This document shows positions 52,691 through 60,000 of a stretch of DNA of 60,000 nt, in pieces. A program made the position numbers and the translations under genes. Below the pieces are notes generated by a model. The model was not told the DNA's origin. It searched no databases and saw nothing but the letters and a program-made list of their open reading frames with translations. Positions within the stretch are counted from its first letter, which is position 1. Every line of letters starts with the position of its first letter. The DNA is from Apostichopus japonicus (taxonomy: Eukaryota > Echinodermata > Holothuroidea > Aspidochirotida > Stichopodidae), in contig NC_092570.1 in NCBI RefSeq assembly GCF_037975245.1, positions 8,309,001 to 8,369,000 of the forward strand, given 5' to 3'.

Positions 52691-55060
52691 GAGAAGGTGT
52701 GCCCTATTGTTTCTGGTGCCCACAAAGGTCACCAAAGGTCAGTTATGGTCCAAAAACCGAAAATATTAATACTGCAATAACTCCCAGTGCCAATGTGCGA
52801 CAAGATTGATATTTTGGGACAAGTTGTGAACTGGTTAGGGGAGCATTTTCAAACTTAACGGTCATGTGATCCGAGGTCAGCAAAGGTCAATTAATGATAA
52901 AAAACTAGTATTTTTGCGATAACTTGAGAACGAAATGTCCGTTAGGGTTGGGAGTTGCTTCAATGTAATCCAATTGTCGACCCGCACCTGGGTGACCCTT
53001 GACCTCAATTTGACCTTTGGTGACCTTTACGTGTTTTTGGGGATTTTTACAGTTTTGATGCTATTTTCAGATGTCAAAGGTACCTTCTGAACATAAATGT
53101 CAATAGGTTGACCCCGTGTGACCTTTATGTGCGAAGTTATATGGGGTCAAAGTTTTTCGGTCGGAGTTAGGATGGTTGTACAGACTTGTCGTTTTGTTTT
53201 TTGGAATCAGGAGATTAAACTACATTTGAAACCAAGGTCAAAAGGTCAAAGGTCACATTAGAAAAAATGTGCTTATTTTGGGAGGAAACGAGCAAAAAAG
53301 AAAATGTTTGGTTTTGATGCTAGATTTGGATACCAAAGGTACCTTCCGATCAAAAATGTCAATGGGTTGACACCCGTGTGACCTTCGTGTGCGAAGTTAT
53401 ACAAGGTCAAAGTTAATTTTCAGACATTTAATGCAATAACTCCCAGTTCCAAGGTGTGACGTGGTTGATATTTTTGGACAAGTTGCAAATGGTATAGGGT
53501 AATATTTTCAAACTTAACGGTCATGTGATCCGAGGTCACCAAAGGTCAATTAATGTTAAAAAACTAGTATTTTGGGAGGAGAAAATGGGCAAAGAAAAAA
53601 ATGTTTGAATTTGTATAGTTTGATGCTCTATTTAGGTCTCACCGATCAAAAATGTCAATAAGTTGACCCAAGGTGACCTTTGTATGTTAAGTTATATGAG
53701 GTCAAAGTTAATTTTCAGACTTTTAGTGTAATAACTCCCAGTGCCAAGGTATTACACGGTTGATATTTTGGGACAAGTTGCAAATGGTATAGGGAAATAT
53801 TTTCAAACTTAACGGTCATGTGATCCGAGGTCACCAAAGGTCAATTAATGATAAAAAACTAGTATTTTTGCGATAACTTGAGAAAAAATTGTCCGTTAGG
53901 GTTGGGAGTTGCTTCAATGTAATCCAATTGTCCACCCGCTTCTGGGTGACCCTTGACCTCAATTTGACCTTTGGTGACCTCTGGTGACCTTTTTGTGTTT
54001 TGTGGATTTTTACAGTTTCGATGCTATTTTCAGATGTTAAAGGTACCTTCTGATCATAAATGTCAATGGGTTGACCCCCGTGTGACCTTTGTGTGCGAAG
54101 TTATACGAGGTCAAAGTTAATTTTCAGACATTTAATGCAATAACTCCCAGTTCTAAGGTGTGACACGGTTGATATTTTTGGAGTAGTTGCAAATAGTATA
54201 GGGTAATATTTTCAAACTTAACGGTCATGTGATCCAAGGTCACCAAAGGTCAATTAATGATAAAAAACTAGTATTTTTGCGATAACTTGAGAACGAATTG
54301 TCAGTTAGGGTTGGGAGTTGCTTCTACGTAATCCAATTGTCCACCCACATCTGGGTGACCCTTGACCTCAATTTGACCTCTGGTGACCTTTTCGTGTTTT
54401 GGGGATTTTTACAGTTTCGATGCTATTTTCAGATGTCAAAGGTACCTTCTGATCATAAATGTCAATAGGTTGACCCCTGGATGAGCTTTGTGTGTGAAGT
54501 TATAGGAGGTCAAAGTTAATTTTCAGACATTTCATGCAATAACTCCCAGTGCCAAGGTGTGACAAGGTTGATTTTTTTGGACAAGTTGCGAATGGTATAG
54601 GGGAATATTTTCAAACTTAGCGGTCATGTGGTCCAAGGTCACCAAAGGTCAGCTAATGTTAAAAAACTAGTTTTTTGGGGGGAGAAAATGGGCAAAGAAA
54701 ACATGTTTGAATTTTTACAGTTTTGATGCTCCGTTTAGGTCTCACTGATCAAAAATGTCAATTGGTTGACCTAGGCTACGGGTGACCCTTGTGTGTGAAG
54801 TTATGTATACAAGTTCAAAGTTAATTTTTAGACATTTAATACAATTAAATCCCAATGCCAAGGTGTGACATGGTTGATAATTTGGGACAAGTTGTGAATG
54901 GGGTGGTGGAACATTTTCATACTTAAAGGTCATGTCATCTGTGGTCACCAATGTTATCATATCTGTTGACCCGCTTGTAGGTGACTTTATACTTCTTACA
55001 TTTTCGACGCCATATTTAGATCTCAAAAGTACCTTTTGATCAAAAATCCGATCACATTTT
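52690..55060. repeat. Tandem/nested repeat rich in AGGTCA hexamer pairs
   Basis: Blocks such as 'caataactcccagtgccaag', 'aaacttaacggtcatgtgat' and 'tttcagatgtcaaaggtacc' recur at irregular 300-660 bp steps (starts near 52774, 53432, 53730, 54138, 54535 and 54841). About 35 AGGTCA or TGACCT hexamers can be counted by eye. Pairs include AGGTCACCAAAGGTCA (DR4, several times), TGACCTCAATTTGACCT (DR5) and a DR2/DR1 triplet near 53235-53260. These match nuclear-receptor half-site geometry. Function is not shown; it may be only a repeat family. Confidence 0.88.
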
Positions 55061-55513
55061 GTGATCACAAAAGTGTTGGCCATAGTGTTGGTTACTTTAT
55101 GCGTACATGTAGGACCACAATTACTTGGACTATTTGAGCCCAATCTTGCTTGATAATATTATGTGTATTGTCATATACCCCAAGCAAGGAACCACAGTGC
55201 CCTTGGGCTCTTGTTTAATAAGTTTCTTCAGTGCATTGAAACAAGAATTGAAGATGAAATAATACCCAAAAATGTATTTTGTCTTTGGTGGAAGAATAAA
55301 TAACAAGGTATACATGCATAAAGGGAATGAAAACATAAATGTGATTGCTCCACCTAGCAGAACCATACACGCAGAGACTCCAATGACCTTATAACCATGA
55401 GCCATTTGATCAAATAAGTTGGTTCATTATCACTGTTTGACAATGCCAAGAATGAAAAGAGACTGATATTATTTGTCCTCACATTTCAAGAAGTGAGTAA
55501 TAATGAGACTGCA

Positions 55514-55660
55514 TATCTGACTGTACTCCTAGCAATAGGGTAATATAGAAGTAACCCTAGCAACAGACGGTGTTGAGTGCATGAGCTTATCTGACTGTAC
55601 TCCTAGCAACAGGGTAATATAGAAGTAACCTTAGCAACAAGTGTTGGGTGCATGATAAGT
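55514..55660. repeat. Two-copy ~74-bp tandem duplication
   Basis: Both copies read tatctgactgtactcctagc, then agggtaatatagaagtaacc, then a gtgttg(a/g)gtgcatga end. Confidence 0.85.
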
Positions 55661-55699
55661 AAAAAAAGTGCATTACAATAACTAACCTAAATGAATACA

Positions 55700-55840
55700 A
55701 GTTGCAGACAATGCAGATACATCGTTGCAGACCATTCATAAACATGGTTGCAGACAATGCGGATACATGGTTGCAGACCATACAGATACTTGGTTGCAGA
55801 TACATGGTTGCAGATACATGCAGGTACATCGTTGCAGACA
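55700..55840. repeat. Minisatellite 'gttgcagacaatgcagatacat'
   Basis: Seven or so units of 17-22 bp. The Met/Cys/Tyr-rich - strand frames over it are artefacts. Confidence 0.85.
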
Positions 55841-56158
55841 TAATAAAGTGTAATTGGACGGCTTTTAAAATACAGAATCAACATGAATCTCTCTCTACTG
55901 ACGCACATTGAGGGCAAGAGCAGCTGTGTGGTTCCGATTTGAGAAGTAATTTGAAGAAGTTTTGAAAGATAAGTTCAATTGTCAGACATAAAAAAATGAA
56001 GGATTAAACTGGCAGTACTGGCCTATGGACTGCATCAACAAACAAAAATAATTGTTTGAACCTGACCCTGTGGGTGGATGAAAGATAATTTCAAAAAGTA
56101 TGTTTTCTACGGGAGATGGGTTTTACAAAACCAGTGACATTAAATCATTTACGAGAAA

Positions 56159-56464
56159 ATGGAAAATGAACTTGGTCAAATGTTACAAACAACATGGAAT
56201 ATCAACATGCAAAAAGAAATGCTTCATAAAAGATCTGATGGTTATGACTGCATTGCCTTTGATGGCAAATTTGTGGCATTTTCACTGCTACTTACATTAG
56301 TACTGTTTACTCTTCCATACAAGTTGAAATGGAAAAATGCTTATGATAGATTTAGTTTAGTTCATTTGCTCCAGCATGGAAACTTCACAAAGTCACATAG
56401 TAGTAACCAAAGGCAGCCTCAGAAGTCAATGCTAAATGAAGGTTACCTTAGAGTAATGAGGTAA
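56159..56464 (+). CDS. Possible small membrane protein or exon, unrecognised
   Basis: A 101-codon ATG-to-TAA frame. The N-terminal half is polar (MENELGQMLQTTW). One hydrophobic run, FVAFSLLLTLVLFTLPY (about residues 38-54), could span a membrane and is followed by a basic KLKWK stretch. The C-terminal third is Ser/Gln/Lys-rich. No family is recognised. It could be a real short gene, an exon or chance. Confidence 0.15.
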   Translation: MENELGQMLQTTWNINMQKEMLHKRSDGYDCIAFDGKFVAFSLLLTLVLFTLPYKLKWKNAYDRFSLVHLLQHGNFTKSHSSNQRQPQKSMLNEGYLRVMR

Positions 56465-56934
56465 ATGATAGTAAAGCTGCCCTACTCCCTCATTGATGAA
56501 GTTGTCTTCTTGTACACAAAATTGTTTGTAACAAAAGAACTTCCCTCTCTCTCTCTCTCTTAGGTCTGCTACAGTAATGGTGTCAAAGGTCATCAGTAAT
56601 CGCCTCAAATTTTTAACCATGCTGCTAGTAAACTTTTTTCAAAAGTACTGTCCTGATTTCTCTAAGCTATTCTGCAGCGATTGACAATTATGTGACCAGA
56701 AAAACTATATCTCAAGTTTGGGCAGATGTTTTGTTTCATGATACCCTTAAAAATAAGGTCTGGGATTTTTTGACTTGTTAGCTAATTTTGCTGGCAGTAC
56801 TGATGACCTATTGACACACACTCTCTAACTTTGTCCTCCATTGACACACTCTCTCTAACTTTGTCCTCCAATGGATGAAAGTAACCCTTTGAAAGATTCA
56901 AGTCCTTTCTGGTGACGTACAACTCTCTGATGGG

Positions 56935-57113
56935 CTATCTGGCATCATTTCTCTCTCTCTCCTCTGCTACTTCCACCTCTAATTTGTGGTCCTTACTAGC
57001 CATGTGGGCAGAGTATGGTTGGGGCCCATTCAGCTGCTTTTCACAGATGCCACAATAATACTGCTTCAGCTTTTCTTCTTTGCTGTAAGCTGACACGTAC
57101 GGCTTCGGAGGAG
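56935..57113 (-). CDS. SH3-ZnF gene exon 4: C2H2 zinc finger and stop
   Basis: The acceptor on the - strand is gaattaatag|ct. With the split Ala codon it reads APPKPYVSAYSKEEKLKQ, then YYCGICEKQLNGPQPYSAHM and ASKDHKLEVE, ending RERNDAR and TAG. Cys-x2-Cys followed by an L......Y..H..S.xH pattern is the U1/matrin-like finger. The last codons run through a GA-rich microsatellite-like tract (56949-56964), so the tail may be variable. Confidence 0.85.
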
Positions 57114-58869
57114 CTATTAATTCAGAAAATGGAAGATACCAGGGTGTTTTTTTTCAAAAAAAAATTTGCCAGAAAAATGTAGTGATGTTGATCTAACAAT
57201 GCAGGGAGGGGATGAGGGAAAGATTAGGACAGGATCATTAATAAACCAAATTGATAACTGTATGAAAGTAGGTTTAATTGATGTCATGAAATATTAGTGA
57301 TATACAAGTTTCATGAAAGGTACAACATGCCAAACAAGAAAACCCTCACATCTTAGTGACATCTTCGAAACTTTATGACATGTATGCAGGACTTGCCCTG
57401 TGATGGATGTGTTGAAATCAATGCATGTCTTGACTATGAGACAACTTTTACATCTTGACCAGGTAATTAACTACTAGATATTCAGCAGAAATAAAAATAT
57501 AACTTTGTACAGAAATTTACATACTTAACATAGACTAGAATTTATAAACAGGAAACTGACCTTTGACACTTGTTGGTGGCTGTTCATCTTTTGTATCAAT
57601 CTCTTTGTTAGCCAGCCAGGGGAGGGTAGTAATCTTCTCTTCGACTTTCTGCGAATACGAGATGAAAGATGAAGACATTGGTTGATGCTACTAAAGTCAT
57701 GTTTTTCAGAAATTCCAGTGACTTGATATTGATGTTAAACCATGTTGACATCAATTGGTAATATCTACACTTCACATTGTTACAGATGGATGGGAATTTG
57801 GAATCTTCAAATGTTTGGTGTTGCTATGCTTAAAGAGTGATAGAAAACTTCCTCCACATTGATGTAATACATTCTACAGAAATCAAATTTATTTTTGTTG
57901 GTTCAAATTTAATTTATTCTGGACCTTATTCGAAAAATTGAGAATGATCAGTGACAGTACAAGAAAACCTGGAAAAATTGCGGGAAGTTTTAAACCAAGG
58001 GCTCAATCGCATGTGAAGACGTGTTGCTTGTAACAAATTTGGCATCTCCACAACACTAATCTCAAGCTACAGTGATATACATTGACAACTTACCTGTACA
58101 TATTTGGCGGGTACAAATCCTTGCTTTCCATTTTCCAGTTTGACTTTCCACCATATTGGATTGACTTTGTGTTTCTCCATCACAGTTAAAAATTCTCCCT
58201 GTTTTAGATCCACCTCTGCCTCACCCAGGGGACTGTTAGGATTAGCTTTGTAATTAAACTTGGCAATATATTTATGATCTGAAACAAAAACAAGATTAAA
58301 ATTGTTATTGAAAGTATTTTTGATTTGAAAGAACAAATTGCAAGAAATATCTGAAGATAAACATTCTCTTTAATAATGAATGTTAAGATATAAAGTGTTT
58401 GTCCTCAGTGCTAAATAAGTACTATGAATGCCAACCAGGGGTCACTGGACCTGATTGCAGCTGAACTAGCTGATGATGGAAACACTTCTTGGATTACAAA
58501 AAAGGGAGTCAGGGGAATCACTGCGATTTTGGAGGTTGCCACGGATATTTAGTACTTTACCTGCATGTGGTTATGTGATATTTCTATGCAATAAAACATC
58601 ACTTATTGAAAGATTTGATGAACTAAAAATGGATGCAACAAACCTTTTGAGATTTCTGGCAGATGTTTTGCCTGGTCTCCACTTGAACGATCCTGAGCTT
58701 GAGTTGTACAGTCATTTTTGTCACCTCCAACATCACCATGAACTGCTTGATTGATCTCAGCTGGGTCTTTTTTCTCTCCTGGCCGTCGTGACGGAGAGAA
58801 AGGACCCGTAGGTCTAAACCCTCTGCCTCTTCCCTTTGCCCAAACAAGATTTGATTCAGCTGATGTCAT
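56935..58869 (-). CDS. SH3 plus U1-type zinc-finger protein, 4 exons, 225 aa
   Basis: Exons on the - strand are 58869-58644, 58278-58094, 57648-57561 and 57113-56935, with all GT/AG junctions in frame. Layout: residues 1-75 are Arg/Gly- and charge-rich (WAKGRGRGFRPTGPF near the start), 77-137 an SH3 domain, 138-167 a linker, and 185-210 a C2H2 finger of U1/matrin type (C..C, then H.....H). The tail is Glu-rich. SH3 domains bind proline-rich peptides; U1-type fingers often bind double-stranded RNA or RNA-protein complexes, so an RNA-linked adaptor role is a guess. I do not recognise a named orthologue with this architecture. It converges with FARP and ends about 7.2 kb from its stop codon. Start choice: the first ATG in the exon frame, just after a possible 5'-UTR acceptor. 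Confidence 0.85.
57114..57560 (-). other. SH3-ZnF intron 3 (447 bp)
   Basis: No features beyond splice sites were noticed. Confidence 0.75.
57561..57648 (-). CDS. SH3-ZnF gene exon 3: linker
   Basis: 88 nt; the - strand acceptor is tattcgcag|a and the donor aaag|gtcagt. It encodes KVEEKITTLPWLANKEIDTK, then DEQPPTSVK, joining SH3 to the zinc finger. Phase 0 in, phase 1 out. Confidence 0.82.
57649..58093 (-). other. SH3-ZnF intron 2 (445 bp)
   Basis: AT-rich; nothing else recognised. Confidence 0.75.
58094..58278 (-). CDS. SH3-ZnF gene exon 2: complete SH3 domain
   Basis: 185 nt; the - strand acceptor is ttgtttcag|at and the donor cag|gtaagt. It encodes YIAKFNYKANPNSPLGEAEV, then DLKQGEFLTV, WWKVKLENGKQGFVPAKYVQ. 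It has the ALYDY-like start (AKFNY), the acidic RT loop with E.DL..GE, the WW pair and the G.VP..YV end, all hallmarks of a peptide-binding SH3. Phase 1 in, phase 0 out. Confidence 0.95.
58279..58643 (-). other. SH3-ZnF intron 1 (365 bp)
   Basis: No features beyond splice sites. A + strand 93-codon frame over it (58473-58754) is a shadow. Confidence 0.75.
58644..58869 (-). CDS. SH3-ZnF gene exon 1: start codon and basic/charged N-terminus
   Basis: ATG at 58869-58867. It encodes MTSAESNLVWAKGRGRGFRP, then TGPFSPSRRPGEKKDPAEIN, and a Gln/Asp/Ser-rich stretch to PEISK. The donor aaag|gtttgt is weaker than average. A possible acceptor (tttgcaaagcag) ends one base before the ATG, implying an upstream non-coding exon; a strong donor pattern, gtaagtg, sits on the - strand at 59481. 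Confidence 0.8.
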
Positions 58870-59640
58870 TCTGCTTTGCAAGGGAAAATGTGACAGAATG
58901 AGCAAGTGAATATATAGGAAATTTGGGTCATATTTTCACTCACTGGGCAGCTGAAAAAAAAAACAGGTCAGCATTCTTTGTCTAGCTGCTGTTTAAACAA
59001 CATGATACATTTTCTTATTTGCCTAGCAGCTAGGATACAGTGCGAGTGTAGAGTCATTCATTCGGCTGCCAATACAAGGGTAGTATTCCTCTGGCTGCTG
59101 GATAACACAACACCTTTCTCTTGCAGCCCGCTGCCAGAAGAATAGTTACAAACCAAAGACTTAACTGCACATGTAGCAAGGTAGTAAAACAGAAAAGCAG
59201 CTAATCAACAAGCAGTTACCAATCTCACATCGAAAGTGGTACTTGAAACAAAACTGAACGGATGTGTGGATGAACAAGGCACACTAGCAAGTAGCATATC
59301 ATCAGTAGCCTAGTTGCAGTCAGTCGAGTAAAACGTGACATTTTACTTAGCGGAATTGCTACATTCACAGTGCATGAGTATTTTAGGATAAAAAGTCACC
59401 GTGTATCAGCTCTTGTTGAGTATTCCCCTATAAAATATAAGTATCAACAACATAATACATCGAATATGGGGTTTCACTTACGTTTATTACGATATATTAT
59501 TGAAATGAAGCAGAAGAATGGGTTATCTCGAGACCTGAAGTTTGCAGGTTATCCACAGTAGGGGCTATAGCGCTAACAGAGGCTAAATCTCAAGCAGTAG
59601 TACACAAATCTCGACTGTGTCCAAAATCTCACATTGACTG
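58870..59640 (-). promoter_or_regulatory. 5' flank of SH3-ZnF gene, possible non-coding exon
   Basis: The - strand has a consensus donor GTAAGTG starting at 59481. With the acceptor at 58871 it would define a ~610-bp 5'-UTR intron. No TATA box or clear initiator could be assigned. The 63-codon + strand frame at 59370 is not supported. Confidence 0.25.
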
Positions 59641-60000
59641 CACGTGAAACGATTTTCAAAAAAAACCTAAGTCCAACAACACTGAGAGGTTGACAAAGTT
59701 TTCGCCCCCCACGGGAAAACGCAACATTTTTACGCCCCCAAATTCATACAACGTTTAGAAGGTGTATACGAAATTTACCACAACCCCCTTCATCGGGCTA
59801 TTTCCCTCGTTTAATGGGGGCAAGGGGCTCGTCAAGCATGTCAACTTTGCCAATTTTACACCCATTGACTTAGCACGTAAAACGATTTTCAAAAAACACC
59901 TAAGTCCAACAACACTGAGAGGTTGACAAAGTTTTCGCCCCCCACGGGAAAACGCAACATTTCTACGCCCCCAAATTCATACAACGTTTAGAAGGTGTAT
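59641..60000. repeat. 233-bp tandem repeat running off the window end
   Basis: The unit beginning cacgtgaaacgattttcaaa at 59641 restarts as cacgtaaaacgattttcaaa at 59874. The shared part includes 'cctaagtccaacaacactga' and 'ttttcgccccccacgggaaa'. At least 1.5 copies are visible and the array continues beyond base 60000. Confidence 0.9.

Larger units (their letters stand above)
55061..56934. other. Intergenic region between the two convergent genes
   Basis: Contains a ~74-bp tandem duplication (55514-55660), a short minisatellite (55700-55840) and a CT microsatellite (about 56542-56562). A + strand frame of 101 codons at 56159-56464 is listed separately. The 3' UTR of the - strand gene should lie at its upper end. 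Confidence 0.6.

Noticed and set aside
55587-55917. Met/Cys/Tyr-rich - strand frames
   Set aside because: Translated minisatellite at 55700-55840.
1-60000. tRNA, rRNA, CRISPR, operon or prophage features
   Set aside because: No tRNA B-box-like arm with matching acceptor stem and no direct-repeat/spacer array was seen; the window is ordinary nuclear animal DNA.

Overview
This is a stretch of animal genomic DNA carrying one long multi-exon gene on the + strand and one small multi-exon gene on the - strand. Exons are short, introns run from about 0.35 to 10 kb, splice sites follow GT/AG, and non-coding DNA is AT-rich with many minisatellites, G/C homopolymers and hAT-type DNA transposon remnants. 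Protein similarity to vertebrate FARP, together with the repeat style, suggests an invertebrate, possibly a marine deuterostome such as an echinoderm. That is inference: no rRNA, mitochondrial or other taxon-specific marker is present.

Region 1 to 49740 (+) is most of a FARP gene (FERM, RhoGEF and pleckstrin domain protein). The window opens inside a FERM exon, so the N-terminus lies outside. Twenty-one exons join in frame into 4080 nt, giving 1359 residues and a stop. The order is FERM F2 and F3 lobes, FERM-adjacent (FA) segment, a very long Ser/Asp/Glu-rich linker (about 615 residues, mostly two exons), Dbl-homology (DH) domain, PH1, a short linker and PH2. By family knowledge this is a membrane-associated Rho-family guanine exchange factor. 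Two possible isoform switches sit around the linker: read-through of exon 8 to a stop at 26749-26751, and a phase-compatible candidate cassette exon at 35938-36170.

Region 49741 to about 56900 is the 3' flank of FARP. It holds a 455-bp hAT-like element, a microsatellite, a 2.3-kb array of AGGTCA/TGACCT hexamers arranged as DR4, DR5, DR2 and DR1, and smaller repeats.

Region 56935 to 58869 (-) is a complete four-exon gene for a predicted 225-residue protein with an Arg/Gly-rich N-terminus, one SH3 domain and one U1/matrin-like C2H2 zinc finger. I do not recognise a named orthologue. It converges tail-to-tail with FARP. Its upstream flank reaches a 233-bp tandem repeat that runs off the window end.

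Three insertions have clear 8-bp target-site duplications and terminal inverted repeats (7423-8769, 46313-46786, 51737-52191), which are hAT hallmarks. FARP introns 4, 7, 8 and 19 carry large minisatellites. No tRNA, rRNA, CRISPR or prokaryote-type feature was seen.
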